From the NCBI GenBank assembly GCA_030272585.1, contig BSYQ01000005.1:2728001-2792000 (forward strand): 64,000 nucleotides of DNA, given 5' to 3'. The notes beneath the pieces are model-generated. The model was given only the letters and a program-made list of their open reading frames with translations, did not search any database and was not told the DNA's origin. Below are positions 21,648-32,432 of this stretch, piece by piece. Source of the stretch: Bryopsis sp. KO-2023 (lineage: Eukaryota; Chlorophyta; Ulvophyceae; Bryopsidales; Bryopsidaceae). Every line of letters begins with the position of its first letter. Positions within the stretch are counted from its first letter, which is position 1. Both the position numbers and the translations under genes were made by a program.

Positions 21648-24600
21648 TCACGAACGAAGTCGCCTACTTCGATGCACTTGTTTCAGGGGAACCAACGTTG
21701 GTTTCTTATATTCCTCAATCATATCCCGAGCATTCTCCAGATTTGCTTCGGGCTCCCATGAGTTATGCTCATGCGAGTATCCCAACCACTTCACCAAGTA
21801 TTGCGGGATTACTCGTCGACCTGTCTTTACCTCTCGGTAGTCGAGGAGTTTCTCAACCTCATATTCAAGCTCACCCTCAATCTCAACTGGAGGTGGCGGA
21901 GGTTGTGTCCTACCATGCTTCCAATACCTCTTCAGAAGTGAAGCATGAAAGACCGGGTGGATCGGAAGTGAACTCAGGCAGTTCCAGCCGGAATGCAACC
22001 TGTTCGGCCATCGACCTTCGCTTTTGGACACCTTCCAAAACGCGGAAAGGACCCAACCATCGTGGCAACAACTTCCTCCTGCCGGGATGTTTCAGTTTAA
22101 TATGTCTAGCATCCAGCAAGACCATATCTCCCACTTGAACATCTACCGGACGTCTGCGCGCATCAGCATAAGATTTCATCCTTTGCTGAGCCGCTTCCAA
22201 ACACCGCTTTGCCTTGACAATCGCCTCGCGAATGTCCTCAGTCATCTTCTTCACCGCCGGTACCCCCACTTGGGTTTTACTCGTCCCACCTTGATCACCT
22301 GATCCTCTGGTAGGGAGTTGCACCGTCAACGGCGTCCACGGATCTCTACCGTAGTTCAAGAAGAACGGCGTCTCATCAGTGGCCATTGACTTGGAATTAT
22401 TCATTGCAAATTCCACCACTGGTAACAAATCACTCCAATCATTCTGGCGCGGGCCAACGAAATGTCTCAGGGTATCCTCGAGGACCCTATTCATCGCTTC
22501 GGTCTGACCATCAGTCTGTGGATGGAAAGCCGTCGATAACGCCTGATTGACTCCCAAGGTACGACATAGTTCTTTAAAGAACTTCGACGTCCACCTTGTA
22601 TCCCTGTCACTGATGAGAGTCTTAGGAAGTCCGTGCGAACGGAAGACCTCACCAACAAACAGCCTCGCCGATTCAACCGCATCACAAGTCGTATGTGTAG
22701 CAACACATCGAACCATCTTTGTGAGTCTGTCTACAAAGACAATGATGGCGTCAAATCCATTTGGACCCGACTTAGGCAAATCAGTAATCAAATCCATGGA
22801 TACTGATTCCCATCTACCATCCGGTATACGTAAGGGTTGTAGAGGACCTGGCACCTTGCCGCGTCGGTGCTTATTTCTCTGACATGAATCACATCCTTTC
22901 ACAAAGTTTGCGATATCACCCTCAACGCCAGGCCACCAAAAGTGTTTCAAAACTGCCCTTTGAGTCTTGCGGATCCCAAAGTGTCCGGCATACACACTTT
23001 CATGACTTCCAATCAGGATCTCTTGCCTTAAGCCATCCCAATCAGGTACCACTACCCGTGCCCCATTCCAACACAAGCCTGAGTCATAGTGACAACCATG
23101 AGCGGCGACCTCACTGGTTTCAAACCACTCATCTTGTGCCAACCCCTCAAGAATTCTATCACTGAGCACCGACGTACCGGTCCGGGGCGAGGACGGATCC
23201 CCTTTCCAAGTTGGTCGTTTCTGGCCACCTCCCAGCTCCGAGAGTATTCCGATCTGCTGAGAATACGACGGATATCGTGACAAGGGATCTGCCACGTTCG
23301 TCCGACCCGGCCTGTATTCCCACTCGAACCGAAAACCCTGGAGGACTTCGAGCCAACGTGCCGATCTCCGTGAAAGAGTTTCTTGGGAATGGAAATATGT
23401 ATTAGGCTGATGATCACACACCACCTTAAACATACGCACATCCAAGTAGCAACGCCACAACTTCAGAGCGTGTACCACGGCGAACATTTCCTTGTCCCCG
23501 GTGCTCCAATTAAGTTGTGCTCCAGATAACTTCCGACTTTCGAAAGCTATTGGATGTCCCTCTTGCAACAAGATTGCCCCGATTGCATAATCCGAAGCAT
23601 CAGCACTCACTTCGAAATCCTTATCGAAGTTAGGCATTGCCAAACAAGGCGCATTCGTTAAGCTTTCCTTAACTCCTTGAAATGCCCTTTGACAATCCTC
23701 AGTCCAACTCCACTCTTTGCCCTTCCTAAGCAAATTAGTGAGTGGGGCAACAAGCTTGCTGTACCCTTGCACAAACCTCCGAAAGTAATTCGACAACCCA
23801 AGGAAAGAACGTAACTCATTTACATCCTTCGGGACAGGCCATTCGAACACCTTTGCAGTCTTACGAGTATCCACCGTAATACCGTCTCGGTTCACCACAA
23901 AACCAAGATAATGGAGCTCTTTCTTGAAGAAATCACACTTTGACTTCTTAAGAAAGACCTTGTGCTCACGCAACCGTTCCAATACGGCTCGTAAATGTTG
24001 CACATGCTCCTCGGGGGTTTTGCTGAATACGAGTATATCATCCAAGTATATCAGGACCGACTTCCCAATCATACCAGTGAACACCCGATTCATCCAAGTC
24101 TGGAATATCGCTGGTGCGTTGCACAAACCCATCGGCAACACCCGATATTCATACAGACCAAACGGGGTCTTGAAAGCAGTCTTCGGTTGGTCTGGTTCCT
24201 TCACCCGAAGTTGCCAGTACCCTGCTTTCAAGTCCAAGGCCGAAAAGAACTTCGCACCTTGCAACTGATCAAGGAGATCATCTATCCTTGGTAGAGGATA
24301 TTGATTCCTGATCGTGAGTTTGTTCAACCCTCTATAGTCAACGCACATGCGCCGGGAACCATCAGGTTTGGGCACAAACAAGATAGGTGCTCCCCATGGA
24401 CTACAACTTGGTTTCACCAAACCCTTTCTCAACATGTCAGCGATTTGCTCCTCGATCTCTTTTCTTTCCTCTGGCGTATACCGAAACATAGGTCTATGAA
24501 CCGGTTTCGCTCCAGGGATAAGATCGATCGCTGCATCCTCTTCACGAGCGGGTGGACATTCAGCCAACTCATCCGCAAATCTGTCCTCATATTCATTCAA

Positions 24601-26889
24601 CAAGTTTTCCAGCTCACTTGAATGAGACACAGATGGAAGGGATTCAGTTTCGGGTACCCCAGGTTCCTCCTCCCCCTCAACAGGGTTTGGGACCTCCCGA
24701 ACTAACACAAGAAAAGGTGAAAGGGAAGATTTCTGCAACCGCCTTTTCACTTGTGCTACACTCAACAAGGGATTGATCCGTGCATTCGACGGAGTAGGGG
24801 CACGTAACGCCAAATCAGGTCGTAACGTGAGTCGGTTTCCCCGTGTGGATAGAACCGATGCACTGCCCACAGTGAAATCCATCAGAACTCGGTGATTGCG
24901 TAACCACACATCCCCAAGGTACAAATCAAAATGCTTGGCAGTGATCACTTGACACTCGATTTTCATCCGCAAGCCTTGCATTCGCAAGTTAATCGAGGTG
25001 ACCCCAACAACATGTAAGGGACTGCCATCAGCCATCTCAACTTGTTGACCTTTTGTACACCTGTAACTCAACCCTATGCTTTCGCAGTAGTGCTTTGAGA
25101 TATAGGCTAAGCCAGCGGCGCCAGAGTCTAACAAGACTTGACCAGGAGAACCAGAAATTAATGCTTTGAAGGACATTGACATCTGATGATTATGATCCTC
25201 TTCCGATACCCCTCCAGGTAACGAAGCTACTGGTGGATCATAATAGATATCAACGGGCCAAAGCAAACCTGGTGCTTTTCCGCTACCATGAGCAAACAAT
25301 TTCGCTCCTTTACGGTACTGTGCGATCAATCGCATTTTCCCGATTTCTTTAATCTGTACCGCCATGTTGTGAGGAATCAACACGCAGCAACTGGTGGTAG
25401 AAGGTGATTCTTTCTTGCCATTCAAATAATGTTGCATATACTCATGCACATTCTTTCGTCCAGGATCCATCCACACATGATGTCCTGTTACTGACGATGC
25501 AAGAAACTTTTCTCCTGTACGAAACTCTTTACACAACGCAAAGTTCACATCGTTTGTAGACGAGTCCAAAGTAAACTCTCTACTTGCTTCTTGCAAACGA
25601 TGAAATTCCGTATCCAAGAGTCGCATCCCAGAGACGCAATCTTTCTCTGGCACCTTCTCCTTCTCACTCAGAAGTACATGATTTTGGACGTCCCCAATGG
25701 GATCGACGACCATCTCATCCTCTTCTTGAGTTCCACTCTCATTTCTATCAACAGACATAACCTGGTCAGGATTCGTCTTTGATGAAACGGTTTGTTCGGG
25801 TTCCAACATATCTGCATCCACTGGATCAGATTTTTCTGTGGCATGTTCCACAACTGTTGGAAAAACTTCTTTCCCGAAACAAGCAAACACACCCTTGCTT
25901 ACCGTTCCAGAATCACACACGTGACCCGGTTGGTATGGTGCACCGCACTTAAAACACAAACTGGCTACTCTACGCCTCTCGAGTTCCTTGTGACTCAAGC
26001 CAAAAGAGCGTTTCTCACTTCCCCGACGCATCCGCGTTGGTTGAGAATCACCCCCATGACCTGGTGTGAAAGCCGGAGTCGATCGAAACTTCTTTCGACT
26101 ATTCGACCGTTCCTTGCTCTTTTCGTTTGTTTCATTGCGCTTTTTGCTCTTTTTGTCCTCTTCGTCACTCTCCTGTGACAACACTGGCATTCGCTCATCG
26201 TGCGAAACCCCTTTTGCCAACACATGAGATCGGAAACCCTCATACGAGGTCCATTCCTTTCCCGAAGTATCCGTTGCAACCGCTTCTTTCAACACACTGT
26301 GCAAGTTGCGGTGTAAGAACCAAATCTTGGTGATATCATCCACCTTGGTCTTACGCAGGGTAAAGTATGTGTCCATCTGACGAACATACTCTCCAGTGTC
26401 ACACTTCCGATTGATATGGTCCCTGAATGTGGCCAGTTTTTGAGTTATGGCATACTCTGTAGCCAACTCACCAAAACTACCATCATCCATGGCGGTACAC
26501 ATATCCTCCCACGATAGGGCACCTTGGGACACACTGTCCTCACCCACACGTGCAATGAGGTGTTTGATCCCCTTGGGACCCAAATAGGTTGGACCTATTT
26601 TACCCCACTCGGAACGAGGCACACCCTCAGCATTCCAGAAAATTTCTAAGGTCACCCTGTGCTCAGCCCATGGACATTGTCCATCGAACTTGTCCGGTTT
26701 TCCAACCGCGGACCTTTTAGCACCTCTGCGGCTTTCGACCTCTTTCTGAAATTTTTCTTGCTTGGCTCTCAACAAAACCAACTCCCTTTGCAACTCTGCA
26801 ACTGTGGGAGCTGCCATTTCTGGCTCCTCGGTCTGACCTCCGACCAAGTCTTGAACCTCAAGGCCAGTAGACCCCTCTGGTTGAGCCAT
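21648..26889 (-). pseudogene. Gypsy B gag-pol polyprotein, copy 2 (late frameshift)
   Basis: Starts at the ATG at 26889 (MAQPEGS). One continuous frame to 21910 covers gag, a zinc knuckle (CFKCGAPYQPGHVC), protease (LLDSGAAG), RT ([21 protein letters not shown]), RNase H and integrase. The integrase has an HHCC finger with CDSCQRNKH and DDE residues in MDLITDLP, ISDRDTRW and HPQTDGQTEAMNR. Gag and pol are fused without a frameshift. Near 21980 one extra T relative to copy 3 shifts the frame, so the C-terminal chromodomain (21648-21960, LVKWLGYSHEHNSWEPE) is lost from the product. Confidence 0.93.
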
Positions 26890-27540
26890 TTTCCTCACAC
26901 CTTCTATTGACCAAATAAAAGGGAACACACTCACTGAAGCTCTCCAAGCACTTCAGTACAACTGTACTCTTTCCACCATCCAAGACAAACTGCCCTTGGT
27001 ATGCTATGTAGCACTAAGGCTTCTCAAGAGCACACACACACACACTAGAGCTCTCTAGGGTCTTGATATTAGATCAAGGAGAATTTATCTCAGCAACCCC
27101 AGTCACAGCCCTCACTGATGTTTGTAGGTTTCCAGAAAAAACCTCAGCCCACTTTCACTTGCTTATCCACCCAAAAGAAAACACCCCTTTGAGTAGCAAC
27201 AAGCCCTATGGACCCAAACAAGCACACAGCACCACCAAAACTCTCCAACACTTGTCTTAGGGTACTTGACCTGACCCTTACCCTAACCTAGGGTAAAACA
27301 CTCAGTGAACAAGAAAACACCCCAAGTTTTCCTTCGCGAACTCAAACGAACCCCAATAGGCCACCCTGAAAAACGTCAGGATCTTCAAACGGCCATAACT
27401 CGCTCGTCTGAACTCCGATAGCGAAGCGACAAAATGTTCTGGAAAGCTCTTTTTCTGTAGATACGTTTTGCAACCTTGGAATCCCGATTCCGAGTCGTGT
27501 GCGAGCTGTAGCAGCCCAAAACGTGCGCTAATCGTCACTT
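26890..27540 (-). other. Gypsy B leader, copy 2
   Basis: Untranslated leader corresponding to 4528-5177 of copy 1. No coding content. Confidence 0.7.
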
Positions 27541-27552
27541 GCTCCGAAACCA
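27541..27552 (-). other. Primer-binding site, gypsy B copy 2
   Basis: The shared TGGTTTCGGAGC 12-mer on the minus strand, 2 bp from the 5' LTR. Confidence 0.8.
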
Positions 27553-27554
27553 AC

Positions 27555-27794
27555 TGTTTAGAACCTCTCCTGCGCGACCTTGTCGCCAAAAGAAGCCCCC
27601 TGGACAGCCCCTTGAAGTCCTTTAACCCTCCAACCCCATGGGTCCCATCAACCACGTGGAGGAACCTAGCAAGCTAGGCGGACACCCTGTCCAGTCACAT
27701 CACCCATCAGGGGGATGTGACATCAACCACCCACTACACCACGCCACCCACGTGGCTAGTGGAGGCGGCACACTCAGGCAAGGAGGGCATAACA
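27555..27794 (-). repeat. Gypsy B 5' LTR, copy 2
   Basis: 240 bp, TG...CA ends, adjoining the TCAGC target duplication at 27795-27799. Confidence 0.94.
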
Positions 27795-27799
27795 TCAGC

Positions 27800-27885
27800 T
27801 CAACAAGCGCAGGAGGCAGATGGAGGTGTCCAAAGTGCGGGATCTGACCTTGATCCGGGACAATCTGCATATGCTCAGTGAATGA
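27800..27885 (+). pseudogene. hAT-1 transposase C-terminus
   Basis: Twenty-eight codons plus TGA that continue the transposase frame from 20843 once gypsy B and one duplication are removed. The basic NKRRRQ stretch and the VRDLTLIRDNL end match the closing helix of the hAT dimerisation domain. Too short to be noticed alone; supported by the exact frame and by the TCAGC boundaries. Confidence 0.85.
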
Positions 27886-27964
27886 TCTGTTCTGTCCTGT
27901 TTTGCCTAGGTTCTTCTTGGATGGGTGGGTGCTGGGTATACATGTTCTGATATGTTCTGCTGAC

Positions 27965-28140
27965 CTGTTTTTTTTTTATATGTTGTGTTTTTTTTGATAT
28001 GTTGTGTTTTTTTTGATATGATGTTTTTTTTTTGATATGATCTAGCCTGTTTTTTTTTTGGATATGATCTGGCCTGTTTTTTTTGTTGATATGATTTGGC
28101 CTGTTTTTTTTTTGGATATGATCTGGCCTGTTTTTTCTGG
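27965..28140 (+). repeat. T-tract/GATATGATCTGGCCTG tandem repeats
   Basis: Repeated poly-T runs alternating with GATATG(A)TCTGGCCTG-like words, about five to seven imperfect copies, inside hAT-1 downstream of the transposase stop. Confidence 0.8.
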
Positions 28141-28166
28141 AGATGTAAACAAGATTTCAGAACTTC

Positions 28167-28713
28167 AAAAGTGTCTTAACATTTATGAATCATTTCCAAG
28201 TTGGAAATTCCAACCCTTAAGACTCCAAAACACATAACTCAGGGCTGAGCAGCAAATAATCAGAAAACATTCTTACACCAAAGCCCATAAGTCCATACAA
28301 TCCAAAAGTGTCTTAACATTTATGAATCATTTCCAAGTTGGAAATTCCAACCCTTAAGACTCCAAAACACATAACTCAGGGCTGAGCAGCAAATAATCAG
28401 AAAACATTCTTACACCAAAGCCCATAAGTCCATACAATCCAAAAGTGTCTTAACATTTATGAATCATTTCCAAGTTGGAAATTCCAACCCTTAAGACTCC
28501 AAAACACATAACTCAGGGCTGAGCAGCAAATAATCAGAAAACATTCTTACACCAAAGCCCATAAGTCCATACAATCCAAAAGTGTCTTAACATTTATGAA
28601 TCATTTCCAAGTTGGAAATTCCAACCCTTAAGACTCCAAAACACATACTCAGGGCTGAGCAGCAAATAATCAGAAAACATTCTTACACCAAAGCCCATAA
28701 GTCCATACAATCC
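28167..28713. repeat. 137-bp tandem repeat, four copies
   Basis: Starts at 28167, 28304, 28441 and 28578; period 137 bp. Copies are near identical; the last has a 1-bp deletion. Contiguous, without spacers, so a minisatellite and not a CRISPR. Located between the convergent transposase and passenger genes of hAT-1. Confidence 0.95.
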
Positions 28714-28879
28714 AAGCACTTGACCACCGAACAAAACAGAAATGTGGCTCATAAGATCACCATGTTCATTACAACTCCCGTGCACAAAAAAACTGAACAG
28801 ATCCTCAGAAAAAAAAGCACGGCAGCTCCAGAAAACAGACGAATCAAAAACAGCGTCAAATTCAAAACCCAATCAGTTG

Positions 28880-28971
28880 TGAAGGTCCAGATAAGATAAG
28901 ATCAGGTCAGGTTTGGGGTTCACCATTGGTTGGGGGGAGGAGATAAGATAAGATCAGATCAGGTTTGGGGT
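28880..28971. repeat. Partial tandem duplication at the 3' end of the passenger gene
   Basis: The sequence GATAAGATAAGATCAG...TTCACCATTGG occurs twice (about 28894 and 28943), the second copy running into the passenger gene stop codon. Confidence 0.75.
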
Positions 28972-31279
28972 TCACCATTGGCTGGGGGGAGGCTCCTGCT
29001 CCTCATGGAGCGGACCACCTGGAAAAACACCTCTGACCCGATACACGACACTCTTGTCTGCAGGACGGCTCGCAAAATGTACGGGTCCAGTGTCGAGATC
29101 ACGCCAAACATGCCTCTCATCGATACGGATACCGTGCAGAAACAATGCTTCTCGGAGCCTGTGGAGGCTGTATGAGTTCTCCAGATACACATTCTGAATA
29201 AATTGAAGAAGGTCACTGTTGCTGGCGAAGGTGATGGGGAACTGAACCTGATAGTCTGGGAAAAAGGCGTACTCGGTTACCATCTGCATCCGTTCCCTCT
29301 GCGCTGATCTGTGCTGCTCCCTGCTCCGATCTGACATGACCCGGATCATCGTCCTTCCTCTTCTGACCGGGTACCCGTAGTCGTCGTTTTCGCACTGATG
29401 CCCATCAAAGTCCATCGGCCAACGGGTCATGTGTTCAGGTCTGGGGTCTGCAGGCCTGGTTCCGATCGGGTCTGCACCACCTCTCCATCCTTGCTCACCA
29501 CCCTCGCCAAACTCTGCACCTCCTCTCCATCCTTGCTCACCACCCCCGCCAAACTCCCATCCTGGGCGGTTGGCTCGGGCCAGACCAGGTCGGATCATGT
29601 TTGGGGGGGGTCCTCGGGCCTGACCAGGTCGGATCATGTTTGGGGGGGGTCCTCGGGCCTGACCAGGTCGGATCATGTTTGGGGGGGGTCCTCGGGCCTG
29701 ACCAGGTCGGATCATGTTTGGGGGGGGTCCTCGGGCCTGACCAGGTCGAATCATGTTTGGGGGGGGTCCTCGGGGCTGACCAGGTCGGATCATGTTTGGG
29801 AGGGGTCCTTGGGGCTGACCAGGTGGAGGGCCCCTACCACCTACGCAGGTGACTTTAGGTTCAAGTTCATCAGGTTCAGTCCAGGGGTTGGACATTTCAG
29901 GTTCGATCCCCGATCCACTGCCTTCTCCGACTTTTGGTTCATATGCAGTCCACCACTCTTCACTCTCTGAATATGAATACGGGTTTGTCCATTAGCAACA
30001 ACAATACCAAAAGCAACATAATGCCTCAGGGGCCACTAATGTTACAAACAACTCCACACCTGTGTCGGCAGGTGCTTCAGGTGCTTCAGGTGCTTCAGGT
30101 TCATATGCAGTCCACCACTCTTCTCTCTCTGAATATGAATACGGGTTTGTCCATTAGCAACAACAATACCAAAAGCAACATAATGCCTCAGGGGCCACTA
30201 ATGTTACAAACAACTCCACACCTGTGTCGGCAGGTGCTTCAGGTGCTTCAGGTGCTTCAGGTTCATATGCAGTCCACCACTCTTCTCTCTCTGAATATGA
30301 ATACGGGTTTGTCCATTAGCAACAACAATACCAAAAGCAACATAATGCCTCAGGGGCCACTAATGTTACAAACAACTCCACACCTGTGTCGGCAGGTGCT
30401 TCAGGCGCTTCAGGTGCTTCAGGTGCTTCAGGTGCTTTAGGTGCTTTAGGTGCTTCTACTTGCAGGTCCAGTTGGAATGTGCTGCTCAGTCGCAGATCCT
30501 TCAGGTGCATGGCATCCACCTCTTGTCGGATCTGATCCAGATGCCCCAACAGCCCATTTTCCCGGAGCAGTTCTACAGAAAAAAACATGCAAATATTTTG
30601 GGGAAAACAGAAACAGGAAATACAACAACAATTCCAGTTCCTGATCCACAAATTTTTTGGGGAAAACAGAAACAGGAAACACAACAACAATTCCAGTTCC
30701 TGATCCACAAATTTTTTGGGGAAAACAGATACAGGAAACACAACAACAATTCCAGTTCCTGATCCACAAATTTTTTGGGGAAAACAGATACAGGAAACAC
30801 AACAACAATTCCAGTTCCTGATTCACTTCTCACCAGTTGGAACGCTATAAGGGTAGGCCGGGTCCTGGTTTAGAAGCGTGACATCCCTCGAGCGGACCAG
30901 ACCGGGTGGTAACACAGTGATTTTGTCGAGAATCCGGTCCACAGCACGCAATGGAGGGCTCATCTCTGCGTGGGCTCGGAGCAGGAACTCGGCGTGGTAG
31001 TCGTCACCCAGGGCGGAGTCCAGAGCACTTGCAGCCCTCAGAAAAGGTCCCTGTCAAAAAAAAACAGATACAGTTAAAACAAACCCTAGAGCGGCTAGCA
31101 ACAAGTTAGCGACATATGCTTACCAATCTGAGACCGAAGTGGAGCCGGAGTGTGAGCAGGTGCAGGTAAATCTGTTCGGCATCTTCGTTGCGGATACGAA
31201 AGCCGACGGGAAAGCACAAATCAGGTCTGCGCTCAATCGCTTTCACGTACGACCGCGCTTTCAGGTCAACGGAGGACAT
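28972..31279 (-). CDS. hAT-1 passenger gene, six exons, unknown function
   Basis: My model on the minus strand has exons 31279-31124, 31050-30834, 30572-30384, 30290-30222, 30128-30060 and 29966-28972. All introns are GT-AG and the total of 1695 nt gives 564 residues with one stop. Exon 1 starts MSSVDLKARSY. Exon 3 ends in a Glu-Ala-Pro repeat. Exons 4 and 5 are identical 69-nt exons (EREEWWTAYEP plus EAP repeats), created with their introns by a 162-bp tandem duplication; exon 6 begins with a third version. Exon 6 holds six 13-residue PPPNMIRPGQARG repeats, a Gly/Trp-rich stretch and a 200-residue globular-looking C-terminus. No family is recognised. It lies inside hAT-1, convergent with the transposase, so it may be a passenger or an accessory gene. 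Confidence 0.7.
29585..29830 (-). repeat. 39-bp coding tandem repeat (six copies)
   Basis: Period 39 bp (starts near 29591, 29630, 29669, 29708, 29747, 29786), encoding a 13-residue Pro/Gly/Arg repeat in exon 6 of the passenger gene. Confidence 0.9.
29936..30421 (-). repeat. 162-bp exon-intron tandem repeat (three copies)
   Basis: Copies begin at 29936, 30098 and 30260. Each contains one complete 3' splice site, exon body, 5' splice site and intron; the length is a multiple of three, so copy number can change without breaking the frame. Confidence 0.92.
30600..30835 (-). repeat. 59-bp intronic minisatellite (four copies)
   Basis: Starts at 30600, 30659, 30718 and 30777 with the word GGGGAAAACAG. 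It forms most of intron 2 of the passenger gene. Confidence 0.9.
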
Positions 31280-31479
31280 TTTAGCAGCGGCAAGCTCAGG
31301 CCAGGGGCTCAGTCTGGTGGTGGCGGGACAAATAACAAAAAAATAAACGCACGAAATAACAAAAGGAACGGAGCGGGTGGTGAAGTCTGCGAGAGCAGGT
31401 GGATATATTCGAGACCCACGCAGCTACTAAAGGATAAGACTCACTCCTCTCCTACAGCTACGACACGTCCTGACTAACG

Positions 31480-31930
31480 CTTGATTTGATCGGCGGTGAT
31501 GATCGGTTTCATCCCTGGCGGACCGACTACATCGGCAAACCGCATTGATGTGACGATCAACCGATCATGATCGGACCTGCACCCGATCAGGCTCGGCCGA
31601 TCACGATCACACCGTTCAAACACGGCCGATCAAGTGTCGACAGGGTGGGGTGTTTGATCGTGATCGTGATCGTGAACGGTTTCGCCGATCAAATCGGTGA
31701 TCGGTGAACCGATCACGGTCACGATCAACATGTGATCGGACGATCAAAAGCACGATCAACATTTGATCGGCCGATCACGATCACGATCATCGATCAGCCA
31801 AAAATGGAAAAAAAAAAAAAAAAAACCGATCATTACTAATATCGGTTCTAGGACGCAGTTATCAAGTCGGATCACTGGTCCGACCTGGTATGACCTTGGT
31901 TTTCGAAGATCGATCAGATCCATAGTATGG
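31480..31930 (+). repeat. hAT-1 right terminal/subterminal GATCGG array
   Basis: About 450 bp of GATCGG and CACGATCA words ending at the terminus CCATAGTATG (31930). The order of words differs from the left end, but the terminal 13 bp are an exact inverted match. It includes an A-run at 31808-31824. Confidence 0.88.
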
Positions 31931-32362
31931 TTGGCAGTTGAATCATCGCCGGGGGTGGATTGCATGGCCTCAGGTGCCGAGATGCCTGTCGTCCCTTCTC
32001 TTCCAGTTTGTCTCCGAGCACTTCCCGTGCAATGCTTTCCTGTGGACAATCAAATCTTCACCATCAGCAAAGTGCAACTGTGGTGACCTAAGGCAAGACA
32101 GAGACCATCTGCTATTGCAATGCCCTTTGTTACAAGATGCCAGATGCTGTCTTCGGGAGGCGATAAGCCCTATGCCTTTGGAGGTGGGGACGCTAATGCG
32201 GGAGGAAAATATTCGGGCGGTGAGCATTTTTCTGCTGGAGGTGCGCCGCTTCATTAATTCACAGGCAGGCGACTGGCTTGGTTACCTTTCCACGGAAACC
32301 TTTGACGATGCGTTGGCTCTGCTGGAAACGGACTCCATGACGGTGACGACGACGGACGAACA
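31931..32362 (+). pseudogene. LINE-1 3' part: end of RNase H and Cys/His finger
   Basis: The frame resumes from the LINE-1 fragment ending at 301 (minus), starting with the shared GTTGGCAG. It encodes the segment after RNase H found in such elements and a zinc finger of the form C-N-C-G-x7-H-L-L-L-Q-C-P (CNCGDLRQDRDHLLLQCP). The frame then runs through a tRNA-Arg-like fragment to a TAG at 32430, so the normal C-terminus and 3' untranslated region are uncertain. Confidence 0.8.
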
Positions 32363-32397
32363 GACTCGAACTCGCAACCCTCAGATCCGAAGTCTGA
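32363..32397 (-). pseudogene. tRNA-Arg(TCG) fragment
   Basis: On the minus strand this reads as a complete anticodon arm (stem TCAGA/TCTGA, loop CTTCGGA, anticodon TCG), a GGGTT variable loop and most of a T arm with GAGTTCGAGTC. It closely resembles the tRNA-Arg(TCT) at 59943-60015. D arm and acceptor are absent on the one side, T-stem closure on the other. It sits between the end of LINE-1 and the start of LINE-2, and may be the 3' portion of the tRNA gene whose 5' portion is at 44718-44735. Confidence 0.6.
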
Positions 32398-32432
32398 GTG
32401 GTCTCTTTGGAATCCTGAGAAATCGGGAATAG

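Larger units (their letters stand above)
20844..27794 (-). mobile_element. Ty3/gypsy family B copy 2, full length (6951 bp)
   Basis: LTRs of 240 bp at 20844-21083 and 27555-27794. The 5-bp duplication TCAGC lies at 20839-20843 and 27795-27799. The element is inserted in the hAT-1 transposase in antisense. Primer site and leader are at the right, polypurine tract at the left. The gag-pol frame is open for 1659 codons and then frameshifted before the chromodomain. Confidence 0.96.
17828..31930 (+). mobile_element. hAT-1 transposon (14.1 kb) with transposase and passenger gene
   Basis: The termini are inverted: CATACTATGGATC followed by Y and GATC at the left, and the reverse complement at the right end 31930. 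Both ends continue into GATCGG-rich subterminal arrays. The right flank is GTTGGCAG (31931-31938), and the reverse complement of the same 8-mer lies at 301-308. That makes an 8-bp hAT duplication once an inversion of 301-17827 is allowed for. Inside are a plus-strand transposase gene split by gypsy B copy 2, tandem repeats, and a minus-strand spliced gene. Without copy 2 it would be about 7.1 kb. Confidence 0.85.

Noticed and set aside
28167-28713. Regular repeat resembling a CRISPR array
   Set aside because: Units are contiguous with no variable spacers, in a eukaryotic transposon.
29398-29970. 190-codon plus-strand frame with GGVLGPDQVGSCL repeats
   Set aside because: Antisense of the 39-bp coding repeat of the passenger gene, whose minus-strand model has consistent splicing.
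31124-31279. GFR-containing motif in exon 1 of the passenger gene suggesting a NAC-type domain
   Set aside because: Only a few residues agree and the rest of the domain is absent.
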